Positions 10,437 to 23,164 of a DNA stretch of 64,000 nucleotides are shown piece after piece (position 1 is the first letter of the stretch; each line of letters starts with the position of its first letter). This DNA is from Coccinella septempunctata (lineage: Eukaryota; Arthropoda; Insecta; Coleoptera; Coccinellidae). The stretch spans positions 26,226,856-26,290,855 of the forward strand of contig NC_058194.1 in the NCBI RefSeq assembly GCF_907165205.1, given 5' to 3'. A model generated the notes under the pieces. That model saw only the letters and a program-made list of their open reading frames with translations. It had not been told where the DNA came from and did no database searches. The translations under genes were made by a program, and so were the position numbers.

Positions 10437-13400
10437 GCTGAAAACTATTATACTTTTAAATCTGGAGCTATTTCTTACAGATTGGATGAACAATAATCAA
10501 GGAACCACCCTTCTGGTGACAAAAAATGCACAGATAGGATTGATGCAGATACTGGCAGTGGTTTCCCGGCATATTCGCCGAACGACGAGGTCTCCAATTA
10601 TTCCAACAAGTTCGCAACCTTTATTGTGGTCCTACTTCTGATGAGCATATATATCCAAAATTTCCCGCATCAATCCCCGACAAAGTAGGAGGGGGGCTGC
10701 ATGTGTCAACATGTAATATCCATGGTAATTAGCGACGTCTGTGGTCCACTGCCAATTACAAAGTCCGGATCATCCGGGCCTTTTCAATTTATCACAGCAG
10801 GCTCGTGGTAATTGCGCCACTTGTTTAATTCGGAGCATCCATCGGCCCACATCGACGCAGTTGCTGTTTGAAGTTAGAAGAGAGTCTGTTTGAGTATTTT
10901 TTGCCGGCGCGAGAAAAAAATATCGCCACGAGTATGGCTGAAAAAGTCCCTCGAAATTCCCTATTTGAAAGCACTCTTGTTGAGTTGAAATTTGATATAA
11001 AAACTTCCGGATGCTTCTGGGCAAAACATAGGGAGCAATTTTCATTGAAGGGAAGCTTTGACCGCTTCTGAAAAATTTGAGAACTATACAGGGTAATCCT
11101 TAATTGGAGGTACAAATCAAAAGAGTAGATTCCTTGAGTAATTTGAAGAAAAAAAGTGTCATAAATATTGAACCGCAAACGATTCGTTTTCGAGATACAG
11201 GGTGTTGAAGATTTTCAAGTTTTTCTCTTATAGTATCTACACTTCACAAGATATTCAACTGAAATTTGGCATAAATATCATAATTGATAGTTCCTACCAT
11301 GTGCATGTGAAATGGCAAATTCGATACCAAATCTACAGAATGATATTTTTTCTGGAACACTGTCTCCTGTTTTCCTCCAAGACTTTTTTTTACTATATCG
11401 AGACATTTCAATGATAATTCATGATTTTTTTTTAGTTTCAAACGTTTCTTGTTGAATAAGATGTGAGTAAGAAGACTGAGTTGGAAACAAGTATTTTCAC
11501 AGGAAAATTCCGAAAGCATACTAATTTCCTCAATTTTTCCTAAAATCAGACTATTGAATTGAAACTTCATCCTGACCTTAACCTCCTTTCCAAAACTTGT
11601 AGTGAAAATGATGTAATTCAGTTTTTCACATAATTAATTGAAAAAATTGAGATGAATGAGCTAGTGTTAAAATAATATGAATTGAATGATTATAGCCTGG
11701 GAAATTCAATGAATGACGTGGGTAAGTTGTGAGTTGGCTAGGGGTTATTTCTCAAGGAATTAGGAATTAACTTCACTCCCTCCCCCCATTACTCACGTTG
11801 AAAATGAGAAACGCAAGCTCAAGATTCAATCTAATAAAGTGATGAAAAATTGAGCTTCCAGAATTACAATCTGAATGAGGTGTTTGATCAGGCTAAATTG
11901 AAAAGTGATAATAAACGGCGGACTATCAATCACATCGCCTTAATCGCCTTTGGAAAATACCTTTCAGGCTGTTCTTATCTCATGGCCCGTCCTGAGCTTA
12001 GCAAGAGTTAACAGGACCAGTGGGAGCTCTCCTGTATCTGCTACAAGTTTGACATCGAATCCTTCCACGAATGTAAATACGGGTCAAAACAAAGTTATAC
12101 TAACAAGATATGGGTGATTATCTTGTTTGGGACCATTAATCATGGGGCTGAGGTTTAGATTGTTGGGAAACATGGCCTGGTTTTTCCCGGACAGCCTGCC
12201 ATACACGGCAAGATTTATGATGGGGAGAATGAACTGTTCAATGCTCAAGAGCAGGGTGATACTCTGGGCCTACGTCTACTTGATAATAGGATAACTATTT
12301 CAAGTGTTCCTTCAGAACTTGAAAACTCTCTATTGGAAGTCACAAATTTCATTATTATAACATAAGTTATACACGATGTGAAATTATTGTTGGGAAGAAA
12401 TTTAAATTGGTAATTTTGTTTAGATCCATCAACATTTATACTGCAACTTTCACTGTCGCTGGGTTTTTACTTCACCTTCCAATTCATAGATCATTCATAT
12501 TACTTCCCCAACCTTAGAGAACAAGGACGAAATTGCAATCGATGTTTGCAGACGTATGGTTACCTTTAGTTTACCCAAGAACCCCTTCAGTTTCTTGCTA
12601 ATCGGGAAATTTGCCGTTTACTATCAGCCTATACCGCCCTATGCTTTGTTTGCGATAAAAGTTCACCTTGTTCCTATCAAGAGAGATAATAGTAATGAAT
12701 TATATAGACTTTAATTGATGAAAGATCAAATATCGATTCAGTAAATCGCTTATAATTTACGAATGGATCAATTTCAGATAGATACTCAGGTATGAGACTT
12801 CTCTCTGGGTATCTACAAAAGATCATTCAGATTGAGCGAACTAGTACTTCAGCCATTCCACAATTAATCTCAGATGTTCATCATCGTTCAGTAAAAAATT
12901 GCTAGAACCTGTCTCTCAACATTGTCGAAACAAATGATATAAAAAGAAATCGAGATACCAGGAAAATTATTGGAATATTTCTTGATTGAGTGGATGGTTA
13001 CTAATGAACCGAATACGGAAATATTTTCACCATATCAGATTTCAAGTCAACAATGATATTCTTGACAGATATCACCTAAGAAAAACGAGCCGAAAAGATA
13101 AAGTTCGACGTTATACGTAAATAATCCCCTTTTATTCAAACCAAGTTGATATCGGATGTCATTTCTCAGATGAAAGGATCTTGCCTAATATTATTTGTCA
13201 GCTTACTGTCGCTTTCTTCAACAATTTTCGAGCCTGATCTCAAACGGGCCTTTCTCTTTGAAAGGCGATACTTCACACATCTCCGGAATTCAAAACGCAT
13301 TGTTGATGGTCAATTTTGACGCTCTGTCCCAATACGTATGAATCATATTAAGATTCACTCTGACAATATGCCACTGATTCGGGAATACTTCAATTGATGT

Positions 13401-16400
13401 AAATCCTATATTATCCAGGAGAATGGGCCTGTCAGCATTCACTGAAACCTACATTACTCTTACCTAATCCACCTAAGCCTCTTGGATATGAGGGATGTGG
13501 TATTATCTAATTACTAGTCAGATTGAAAAATGCCACGAAACATCTGCGACATCTCCTCGAGGCAGAGATGGTCAGTGTTTGAATTACTTGTAATTGAAAT
13601 AGAAATATGTATTTATGAAAATGCTATCTCTTTTCTTAGTGTTACAAATTGTTCAATTAGACCATGATATAATGATTCATCTCAATCGTTTGGGACCATT
13701 CGAATTTGAAAATATTTCCTGAATATTATATAGTTTGCTTTTTCTGACCATTCACTATTCTTAAACAACGTACCATTGTGTTATCGGTTTACAATCATCG
13801 AATATAATTTTTCCCATTATTGTTTCCTCTTGCATGGAATTTCAAGAGTCAGATTCTGTAGAATTGTACGCTGACCGCCGATAAAGCTAGACGGTTTTAT
13901 TATCAGAATAGTTCAAACTATGCAACATTGAAATACGGAAGTGCAGGAAACCAATTTTACGCTAGATTGCTTTTCCAAGGAATAATAAGGATATAGAAGA
14001 ATAGATCCACACGCCAGCTTAGCTATGCTAAAATGAAAGCCATTAGTTTGTTCAGCTCTTCTATCTAGAACGTTCAAGATATGCATAAGTAATGGATATT
14101 CATGTGGCAGAATTTTGGTGAATTCAGTAACGTGGGACTAAGCCCATGTTATGTGAGAAAAAATATCAAGAAGAGGTATCACCTTGAAACTGAGGATGAT
14201 ACAGATGAAACATATCGAAAAATTATACTTTTTTGTTTTATACTCTTTTCACGAATCTGGAAGGAATATTTCAATTGATCTGACACAGTACTTCTGGCGA
14301 ATCCACAAGATCTCGAACGAGCTTAGCAACAAATAAAATATTATCCTAAAATCTCCAAAAATTTTACAAGAAATCGAAGTGGACCAAGAAAAAAGTCAAA
14401 ATGTAATGTCCAATCTGAAAGCCACATAGATACTTGATGAATTCGTATTGAATCGAGAAAAACATCAGTATTTCAGTAAAGAAAACTTGATTCGATATTG
14501 ACGCCATATTCCTTGTTATGATCAAATTCCTCGATCAAAATGCAAGCAGCTGACGTGAAGGATTTGCTCGAATTTTCAGAAGAAAAATTAGATTGCACGG
14601 TGCACGGTTGAAATTTTCTACAAAATCCTTTTATCCTTCCAAATTTCAAGCCGAGTTTTCGGAGTTTTGAATAATTAATGTCAATTTTCTAACGCTATGA
14701 AAGTGTGCATTCAACCAGTTTGTCATAACGAACAATTCGCAATTTTCGACAAGTAGATTGCATATTGCACAAAGTGAACTTCTGCAACTTTAATGAGAAA
14801 TAAGCTCTAGTGATAATTATTCATAAGTACAGACTTTGCATAAGCGACAGAAAAGCTACTACGCTTATACATTGTTTATTTTCACCCCTGTGTAGTTTTG
14901 CTTCTAGTGAGTTTGAATTAATTATCTGCCTACAGGTCAAAATCCCACTTCATACGGCGTAAACTCCATTTTAATGAATAACGTTTTTGGTGCGATTTTA
15001 TTATGATGATGGAGAGTTTACTGGATACAGTCTCCTACGTTTCATATGAGGTAAATTTTCACCAAAACCTCGAATTCAATCGGTCAATTATTTTTTGCAC
15101 CCTTCAATAGAAGACAATTTGATTGGGACAAACAATTATTTCAAGAACATCTCTAATTACACTAAATAACAAAAAAAGGAATGCAATTCAAACTAATGGC
15201 ATATAAAGTTGCCCTATATAAAGAACCCAATCTTCATGTTACCACCGGACCAATTTTTCTGTTGGTTAATCATTGTTTCCGCAAATTGCCCTCCACAGCA
15301 TTTCTCTGTAATGTCCCAACGTCGTAATTGCACAAAACAGGATAAGGTTCAGATTGTTTGATAGCATCAAGGTAAAACGGAAACCGAGGGTCGGGAGACA
15401 AGGCAAAGCATCAGCAAAGATAAGGGATGACACGACTGGAGAAAACTCGATTTAAATTCTCTCGGTTTTCGAATCTCTTAAACTGCCGGTATAATGCTTC
15501 CGTTATCGGAATTTCTATGATTTTATTAGTACCTCTTCGGAAACATTAGGAGAATTGTTCATTTAATTCATTGTCGACCTGACAGCCTCAAGTATCTGGG
15601 GATGTCTGATTCGTTAAGGGTCGTTTTTCACGGAAATCCTTCAGTTTGTTTTCCCCGCCGAGTTGCCGGTTTCAGAAAGCGCCCTGTGGTATTTGCGATT
15701 GTCGATTTTGATACCTGGATTATTGTGCTACGAATTATTTATTTTGGTTTGATGAATGATCAATATAATTCTGCAGAATCCCTGTTTCCTTCAGTGTCAT
15801 CATCCATGGTTTCAGCCCATGGTGTCTACTGACAATTAACACTATTATTCACTACAATATGAAAATGAGAAGAGGAAATTCTGGAGAAAACTTAAAACCT
15901 TCATTCGCACGTAACTCCTAGTGTCCAAATGGCATTTATGGAGATAAATTTCGGTTATAACTCATATTCCTGTCTATGAATATGCTAAATGCTCTATGGC
16001 GAGATTAAAACAGAAGTAATGGCTAACAAGTTAACTCCAGCTTTCGGGAAGGTATACCCGAAACGATTTAAACTAAACAAGTCTCCCTAATGGGAATAAT
16101 GTAGGTAGAGAGGTAATAATCGCTTTATGCGGGTGGTCATTGTGGGATTACCGGTTCTCTGTGTATGTTACACATTTAACTAACCATCGAATATAATTTA
16201 CTAGGAAATGTTCAAAACCGAATTTTTTTTGATATTGATCCTCGATATTTATTTTTTTTTACGCGATCATTGCAGGAAACTGAAGCTACATAATTTTTTT
16301 CCAATTTTTGGTCATAATAGTGTCCTTTGCTACTACTTGGTTATGGAAATCAGATCTTGCACTACTCATTTCTCGGGAAATTTTATCAATTTTTGAAAAA

Positions 16401-16547
16401 CTGTTCTCTTTATACAAAATGTAGGATAATCATTTGCAATGAGAGAATGGGTTTTCAAACCTATTCCCTCATTTTAGAAGAATCTTTCAGTTTTCACTGT
16501 CAAGCAATTTTATTTTCGAATTAATTTTGGGGAAAAATATTTTCAAT
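10437..16547. other. Long stretch without recognisable genes
   Basis: This is the longest quiet stretch of the window, AT-rich throughout, with only overlapping short frames at 10770-11570 and 15602-15832. Isolated TACAGGGT element-end motifs occur at about 11089 and 11193, but I could not find matching right ends. A TATATAAAG box near 15215 has no supported downstream gene. Confidence 0.45.
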
Positions 16548-16660
16548 TTCCAATTCAGGATTCCGACATCGTTCGGAATTGTAAACATACCGCACCGTTT
16601 TTATTCCGTTTTTATTTCCTAAAAACGATGTCGCACCGTATAAAACATCCTGAATTGGAA
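16548..16660. repeat. Small inverted repeat, possibly a MITE of about 113 bp
   Basis: TTCCAATTCAGGAT at the left is mirrored by ATCCTGAATTGGAA at the right, and GACATCGTT is mirrored again inside. No clear target duplication is visible. Confidence 0.5.
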
Positions 16661-16751
16661 GATAACCGAGTTTTTTTGTTCGCTAGCTAGATAAGTCGAA
16701 ATTAAGACGTCTTCATCGACGCATATTTTACCGAATGTCGACTGTCAGGGC

Positions 16752-16795
16752 ACATCTGATTTCCGCACCCCCCCTGTGGGTATAAAATCAGATGT
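16752..16795. promoter_or_regulatory. TATA box enclosed in an inverted repeat
   Basis: ACATCTGATTT is mirrored by AAATCAGATGT. The right arm overlaps the TATAAAA box at 16781-16787. This is inside the LTR-like block and could be its core promoter; a GCAGTTCACTC start-site-like sequence follows about 25 bp downstream. Confidence 0.4.
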
Positions 16796-17069
16796 CCCCC
16801 CGCAGTTCACTCACTTCCAAATTAATTGCCGTCCGAAATTCCGTGTGACTGTATCCGCCGTGATCATCCGAGAATTTGCTGTCAATTTGATTTTGTGGGA
16901 TTCCCCTTACTTTGGGGAATTTTAGAACACGCGTTAGTTTATTTTTTTTATTATTGCCGTTGTGAGTGAACTACCCACTAGAACCCAGAGGTAAGACGAC
17001 GCTCCGTTTTTTTTTTTATATTGTTGGAACTTCAGCCTCCATTTCTACCCTTCTTATACCAGAGTCTGA

Positions 17070-17390
17070 GTTCCACCCCAACTGTCATTAACGTATCCTG
17101 CTGGTGTGGATACCCGGGGGGTACCGAAGGCACTTTGGGGTGGCTCACCCTTTCCTGAAATTTCCCGTCTTACCTAGTTCCACCCCTACTGTCGTTAAAG
17201 TACCCTGCTGGTGTGGATACCCGGGGGGTACCGAGGACACTTTGGGGTGGCGCACCCTTTCCTCAGGTTCCGTCTTTTAACACGTTCCTGTGTTCACCCC
17301 TACGGTTAGGGAGGCATTCTGCTGGTGTGGATACCCGAGGAGTGCCGAACGAGCCTAAGAGTGAGCCGTCGTAATTCTGTGCCGTCTTTC
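17070..17390 (+). repeat. Three degenerate tandem units of about 107-115 bp
   Basis: Units start at 17070, 17177 and 17292. Each contains GTTCCACCCC or GTTCACCCC, then CTGCTGGTGTGGATACCCG and a GGGGTACCGA or GGAGTGCCGA block. The first two are very similar and the third has diverged. All lie inside the LTR-like block. Confidence 0.8.
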
Positions 17391-18432
17391 ATCCCCTAAC
17401 CTGGCTGAAGTCCGATATCTATCCGCTAAGTGTACGTCTCAGGTTCTGGCTGGCGAACAAGTCCGTTAACCCCCGTATAACGTTTGAGATCGGATCCCGT
17501 GACATTCCGTCCGTTCTACCCTGTAAATCTCACTAATTTCGAGTCACTGTAAGAATTTTGTAATAGTGCCATTTGTGTTCCCCTTTTACGAGTCGACAAA
17601 TAAAAGTTGTGTACGTTGATTCTGACTATCATTGGGCGTCGCTAACACCCTAGACACCAGGGAACCTTGTCTCCGGCTAGTAGCTGCCAGGGTAGGTTTG
17701 CTATTCTCCCTTAAAGAATAGCTGGCGCTCGAGTACACCGAGGAAAACCCGTTACACATTCAGAAATGAATATTCCAATACACTTGCTAGGAATGGAGCA
17801 CACAATCTCTTCATTTGACTGGAACTCTGTCGTATAGGAATTCAAGAAAGAGTTTCAGGTCACCTAGTATACAGAGTGAGTCTTCTTGAGGTCAAAACAC
17901 TTTTTTCCCATACCATTTTTTCCGATTCGGCCCTGATAAAAGGATAGCCATTTTGAGTTTGCATAATGAGCTGTTCCACCCCTGGAAAAACAAAATTACC
18001 TTCAGAATAACTAGCTGAATCTGTGCCACTACACATCTGTGGATCTTTTAAAAAGAGTTGTGTTCAGCCAAAGTACCCAATTTTTCGAATTCCACTGATA
18101 TTTTCTATTATTGAACAGCAAATCACTCGAAAAGGGCTCATTATGCGAGAATATATGAAGAATTCTTTTATTTTACAAAACGTTCAAATATTCATTAGAT
18201 AGCGTCCAACATAGTTTCAAGAGTTGGGTAATTGAATTTTTGGTATTTTTGGTACGTAATGGTCATAATGAGAAAGCCGTGGGTGATATCTGGTATTCGA
18301 ATAAGATTCGTAAAATAAATTGAAAACTATATTCCGAAATGCATTTCATTCTATGAAACGGTTTGTGAGATAACATTTTTTATGGATTTTCAACAGCCTG
18401 TATCTTTTTAACCGGGCCGATTCAGAAAACAT

Positions 18433-18460
18433 GGTATATATAGTATATAGTATAGTGAAA
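18433..18460 (-). repeat. 3' microsatellite tail of the LINE insertion
   Basis: A short TATAGTA-type repeat lies directly beyond the LINE 3' UTR. The related copy at 36190-36903 ends in an equivalent CTATACTATA tail. Confidence 0.6.
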
Positions 18461-18529
18461 AGGGGTTACAGTTCACTGCGACCTTAAGGTCTATTGTGCC
18501 CCCTAACAGAGCTGTTTTCATCGCACCCT

Positions 18530-19098
18530 TTACAGCTCGCCTTCCAGATCCAGAGATCGGATGAAATCCAGTATCTGGGACGGCTTCAACGAGGATAATT
18601 CCCCACTCCTACAAGTTTCTCGTCCAAAGCACTCTTTCCTTTGGCTTGCAATGGCAAGGCATTCCGTAACCAGGTGAATAGGAGTTTCCTCCTCCTCCCC
18701 ACAGAATCTACACTCGTCAGTGTCCGACAAACCCATTCTCAACAGATGCTTCTTTAGGCGACAATGTCCTGTGAGAAAGCCAGTGAGTAGGTGTAGTTGG
18801 TTCTTACTGAGATCCAGATATTTTTTGGATCTAGCAGTTTCAAAGTTCCGAAGGAACTTTTTGGACCGATCCATTCCTGGGAGATTCCGCCAGAGTTTTT
18901 CCCTTTCGGCTTTCTCCTTCTCCATAAACTCCTTCTTGTAGGTGCATTTTCCTATACCACAGAAGGGTTTTGGGCCAGTGAGTGGCGTTTGTGCGCTTTC
19001 TCTGGCAAGTGTATTGGCCTTCTCGTTTCCTACGATTCCCGAGTGACCGGGAACCCAGATTAAAGAGACCTTATGCTTCTTGCCTACATCATTGAGTT
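18530..19098 (-). pseudogene. 5'-truncated LINE ORF2: RNase H end and C-terminal zinc-knuckle-like tail
   Basis: The frame is open from about 19098 to the TAA at 18530, roughly 189 codons without a stop. It starts inside the RNase H domain (LNDVGKKHKVSLIWVPGHSG, then IVGNEKANTLARESA). It continues into LTGFLTGHCRLKKHLLRMGL and a CRFCGEEEETPIHLVTEC tail with a CxxC-H-C spacing. In most RNases H of this type the residue in GNEKAD is the last catalytic Asp; here it is Asn. The reverse transcriptase and endonuclease are missing by 5' truncation, as is normal for LINE insertions. The RNase H places it near the I/R1-like LINEs, but I cannot assign the clade. It has inserted into the MITE at 17872-19161. 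Confidence 0.75.
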
Positions 19099-19163
19099 GG
19101 TAAAGGAAAAAAGTGTTTCTTTTGACCTCAAGAATCTACTGTTGGAATATTTTTACCCCTGTA

Positions 19164-20972
19164 TAATTGACAATTGTCACCGACTAAACTTGAACTGAAT
19201 TGAAATGTCATATACGAGTCGCTACCATAATATCATGGCCTATTCTAGGAGGCAGTACAGCCCTTGCAGGGACAAGTAGATTTGACATTTTGGAGCGCGG
19301 CCAGCCTGCCTGCGTTTGTTTCCTTCAAGTCGGTAATTAACATATTCAATTCACATAATGAATTTCGTGAGTGCATAAAGCGGGTATGACAATTACTCGA
19401 ATTAGGCTGAAGCCGGCGCTCCGTTTCCGTGAATTCAACGAAATTCAGTCTGGATCTCGGCTAAACCACATGCAAATCAGCGGGTTGCTCTCTCCCGAGT
19501 CGGCTGAATATTTCCCTGACATTTCTTCGCGTGCTCGCGAGTATCTGTGCGCTAAATTTGCCATCGACTCCGACATAATAGAAGAGCGGGTTATTTATAT
19601 TCCATTGCTTCGGTAAACATGCCGATATTGTTGTCGGAGATGCCGCATTCTTGATGTTCGTGATATCATATCAATTTTTATTATTTCTGAAATTGGCTTC
19701 CGGGGAAAGTTATGGGTTTATTTTTCCTTTTTTGCTCGGTTCGAAGGCAGAGTAATGCACGTAAGTTATGCCGTTTCTTGGTATCGAAGAAAGAAGGGGT
19801 ATTTATTTGGAAGCGATGACGAATGATTGATAGTTTCGTCTCACATTTACATTCTGGGCATCTTTTAATGGAAGCTTTAATATCTGGGATATTGTTATTT
19901 CCGAGGCAGACACTTCGAATTGATTAGTCTTTACTATTGCACGTAATCATGTCTATCTAGCACAAGGTTCACAGAGTCCCCAACGAAAATCCTAGCCAAC
20001 CACACACGATTGCTCCATAAATCGTCTGTGTTTTCGAAGGAGAATTCCTCAACTTACCGATTACCGCAGTCGATATACTCTTCACGAAGTTTCCGAAAAC
20101 TTTATACACGAACCCATCGTCTGTCTCCTCGACGACGTATTCTTCAAACGTCGGACGTCATCCGACAGCCAACTCGGGAACAACTTGGGGCCCAGCACGC
20201 TCCGACGTAAATAAAAATCATTTTAATTGTTGAACTTTGATGCTCGGAAAGTATTAGAGAGATTGCAGAGAAACAAAGTTCTAATATTTCCCATGAGCCT
20301 AGTTTTCCAACTGTGGTTTGAGCTTTGAAACGTGAGCTGTTTCTTCACGTCGCAATCCGGCCGGTACTCTTTGGAGGCTTTTTCAAAGTTAGATTAATAG
20401 AAGGACGACGAGAATCCCCGGGTGTGGATCATAAAATGTGACCTGCAAAACTGATTCAAATGGAAGTGTCTGAGCTAGATTTTATACCCACTTGTCGAAT
20501 GTTTGAGGAGATGAATTTGGTTTGGAGTTACTTTATTGAATTTTATACAGAGTGTATACCACGAGGTGGACTAAATTGTACATTCTAAGAGGACACCAAC
20601 AACAAAAATCGAAATATTTATAATAATAGGGTTTATCTATTGATAACATACATATAGTATTATGGACATGACTTTGTTTCTCTACAGACGACAGTTGAAT
20701 TCACTGCACCATTTTGCAAGACAAGTCTGCATGCATCTTCTGTTCTGAACATCAAGAGAGCAGACACTGGAGCGCAGAGACTCCTTGCAACTTGTTGGAG
20801 TTTTTCGTGGGGCTATCTCTGGTATAATCACATGGTGAACTTGGTAATTGCTACTTAAAAGAGGCTGGGACTCTTTTCAGCACTCAATCAGCTCACTGTG
20901 ATCGATCTTTCAGTATTCTAGACAAAGTTGAATAATAGTTAATAGTTAAAAGTGGGCTACAGTGCTCTGGAC
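19164..20972. other. No supported gene
   Basis: Frames at 19371-19616 and 20010-20210 (81 and 66 codons) are in a CpG-richer patch but show no motif. Near 20550 there is an isolated ATACAGAGTG element-end-like motif without a partner. Confidence 0.4.
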
Positions 20973-21032
20973 AGTACTCAAGGAGTATAGTGGGAGTACT
21001 CAAGGAGTATAGTGGAAGTACTCAAGTACTCC
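20973..21032. repeat. 22-bp tandem repeat, about 2.7 units
   Basis: Units beginning AGTACTCAAGGAGTATAGTG start at 20973, 20995 and 21017. The array abuts the 3' side of the LINE remnant that follows. Confidence 0.75.
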
Positions 21033-21711
21033 AGTTCCAGAGCTCTGATTAACCACATTATCTGGTAGGGCTTCAAGGAGGTACCCAATCATCCAACGGT
21101 TTCCTCCTCAGAAGAATCCTATTTGTTGGATTGCTATGGCGAGGCACCCTGTAAGCAGTTGAACAGAAGTCTCCTTTTCCCCACAGAATCTACAGTCGTC
21201 AGTTCCTGATAAATTCATTCTCGTGATGCTTACTGAGACTAGATTCTGCCAGAGACTCTTTCGGCACTTGTAGGTGCATATTCATATCATCAGAAAGGTC
21301 CAGTTCTTGTAAGTGGCATTTTTGCTCCGTCTCTTTCAAGTGTGTTGGCCTGTTCGTTTCATGAACTGAAGAAGATATCTTGTTGTTCTATTCCGTTTAG
21401 TTTTCTTCGATAGTCCCATAGATACTGAGCTTGGAGTAGATGTCATTAGAGTTCAATGATTTGATAGCAGCTTGAATGGATCATTATGTCCCATCCTTGG
21501 TAGTTTCCCTCATCTTTCGACTGTGAGCATGAGCCTAACAACAGTGCACACTTGATGCTTGCTCTGTATATTTCATGGCCACCTCCTGTCATTGTTTTTG
21601 AACCATCTGTTCACCATTTTATGGTATTTCTTTGAAAGTTTAGGTAGTATATTCGCGGTACTAACGTCATATTGAAGTTCTTCTCAATGCTTACTTTTAT
21701 GATGTATCATC
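21029..21711 (-). mobile_element. Degenerate LINE remnant (RNase H and 3' region)
   Basis: On the minus strand the sequence matches the LINE tail at 55520-56260. Shared blocks include TAGGGCTTCAAGGAGG at the 3' side, CCCCACAGAATCTACA over the zinc-knuckle region, and TTTTTGAACCATCTGTTC further upstream. Many stops and indels leave no usable frame. It is the first of three related remnants stacked in the same orientation up to 23440. Confidence 0.6.
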
Positions 21712-21736
21712 AGGTTAGGTTAGGTTAGGTTAGGGC
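21712..21736 (+). repeat. Interstitial TTAGG repeat
   Basis: Four to five copies of the insect telomere motif TTAGG lie at the 5' edge of a minus-strand LINE remnant. Shorter runs lie at 35235-35252 and 44058-44068. Such short runs are common in insect genomes and do not by themselves indicate a telomere. Confidence 0.75.
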
Positions 21737-22479
21737 AGGTTCGCTGATGAGATGCGATTGTTTAGGGGACCAGGTTCTCTGGCTCTCAATTCTCTCACAG
21801 TCTGCACAAAGAGCAGGCATGCCTCAGCATCCTTTATACATTCATTCATATTTATATCAATCTCAACTTGTACCAACACATATTCGCAAAAATCCAACCC
21901 TATCCTTCCCTTGACGCCGCACATGGCTTCTATCTTCCTCCTTCGCCTTCCGGGACGACACCCATCTCAAGTAAGTGCAAACAGCGTGGAACATTGACAT
22001 GTGGCAGACAGATTTCTCTAGCATGCATCCATATTTCCAATATTGATGATCCGTGAAGTTCCGCATATATAGTCGACATCAACGACCCATTTCGAAACGT
22101 ATCATCTATCATGATAAGAAATACGAACGTTGGGAACGCTCGTGTCACATGTCAGCATTATAACGATAGGTGCTCAATATCAAAAATTATGCTATGTAGA
22201 GGAAATGATTTCGCGTTGTCGATTATGCGTCCTTCGACAAGGCGTTTCACGTGGTTATTTCGCCAGATAAGCCAGCTTGTGCTACTTCAGTATTGCGAGT
22301 TTTCTTACAAGAGCTGCTTCAATTGTTCATCTCATAAGAGCAGATGAGAATCAAACAAACGAGCCAGATACATACCTACATGTATGTTAAGTTCTTAGCG
22401 CTGTGTCAGTTATGGCAATTACATTTTGGAACTGGCTGAGGAAATCATCAGTTGATTAAGCCAGTTTCTCCTCATACAC
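21737..22479. other. No supported gene
   Basis: Overlapping frames of 60-80 codons on both strands at 21730-22347 lack motifs. The overlap on both strands is what chance frames in a moderately GC-rich patch would give. Confidence 0.4.
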
Positions 22480-23135
22480 ACGTATCTGCAGAAGACAATC
22501 TGTGATCAGGTGAAGAAGAGTTTCCTCCTCTTCCCCACAGAATCTACAGTCGTCATTTTCTTATAAAACTATTCTCATCATGCTGTCTGAGGCGACAATG
22601 TCGTGTAAGGAAGCTAGTGAAGAGGCGAAACTTATATTTACTGAAATACAAACAGCATTTGGATCTTGCAGGGATCCATCACAAGAAAATTCCGCCAGAA
22701 TGATGCATTTTCGGTTTCCTCCTCTTTGCATTTTTCTATATCACAAGGTTCTGGGCCTAGTAAGTGGCGTTGGGGCTTCCTTTCTGATATGTGTGTTGGC
22801 CTCTCTGTTTCCCTCAATTCCTTCAATTCTTAAAGGCTGAAAAACTAGACTGGAGAGACCTTGCTGTTTCTGCAGGTAGAGTTTTCTTCGGCATTCCCAA
22901 CAGCATTGAGTCGATGACATAGGAGTTCAATGCTTTGATAGCAGCTGGGCATATTGGATGCCTACACATCTTTCTAATGTGAGTATTTCTATCTGAAAGA
23001 CATTTGAGCAATAGCCTAACGACAGCGCACACTTGGTGCTTGTCCCGTGTATTCCTTGGCCATCTACTGTCGTGGTTTTTGAACCATATGTGCACCCTTT
23101 TATGGTATTTCTTCGAAATTTTAGGTAGTGTGTTC
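22480..23135 (-). mobile_element. Degenerate LINE remnant (RNase H and zinc-knuckle-like region)
   Basis: Minus-strand sequence resembles the LINE at 18530-19098: CCCCACAGAATCTACAGTCG over the cysteine-rich tail, then CTGAGGCGACAATGTCGTGT and the GGCCTAGTAAGTGGCG block. Upstream it shares TTTTTGAACCATATGTGCA with the remnant at 21029-21711. The frame is broken; the longest pieces are 62 and 125 codons (22638-22826, 22823-23200). Confidence 0.6.
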
Positions 23136-23164
23136 ATGTTTTTATTCTTCCTTTTTACATGATA

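Larger units (their letters stand above)
16743..17756 (+). mobile_element. LTR-like block (possible solo LTR)
   Basis: The segment starts TGTCAGGGCACATCTG and ends GTTACA, compatible with TG...CA LTR ends. It contains a TATAAAA box at 16781-16787, an AATAAA signal at 17599-17604, and three degenerate tandem units at 17070-17390. Its base composition is clearly more GC-rich than the surroundings. No gag or pol sequence lies next to it, so a solo LTR is the simplest reading. I found no matching 4-6 bp target duplication, so the limits are uncertain. A promoter-bearing fragment of another element is an alternative. Confidence 0.42.
17872..19161 (-). mobile_element. Second copy of the 0.7-kb TA-target MITE, split by a LINE
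   Basis: Ends read CAGAGTGAGTCTTCTTGAGG (left) and, inverted from the right, CAGGGGTAAAAATATTCC, with TA at 17870-17871 and 19162-19163. The interior matches the copy at 4324-5022 in reverse, for example the GGCTCATTATGCGAGAATAT region. A LINE fragment (about 18433-19098) interrupts it. The left terminal repeat has lost part of the sequence between the end and the GAGGTC block. Confidence 0.7.

Noticed and set aside
15200..15320. TATATAAAG box as a host promoter
   Set aside because: No supported coding sequence or conserved element follows within the next kilobases.
21712..21736. Telomere end
   Set aside because: Only four to five TTAGG units are present, embedded between LINE fragments and other sequence on both sides.
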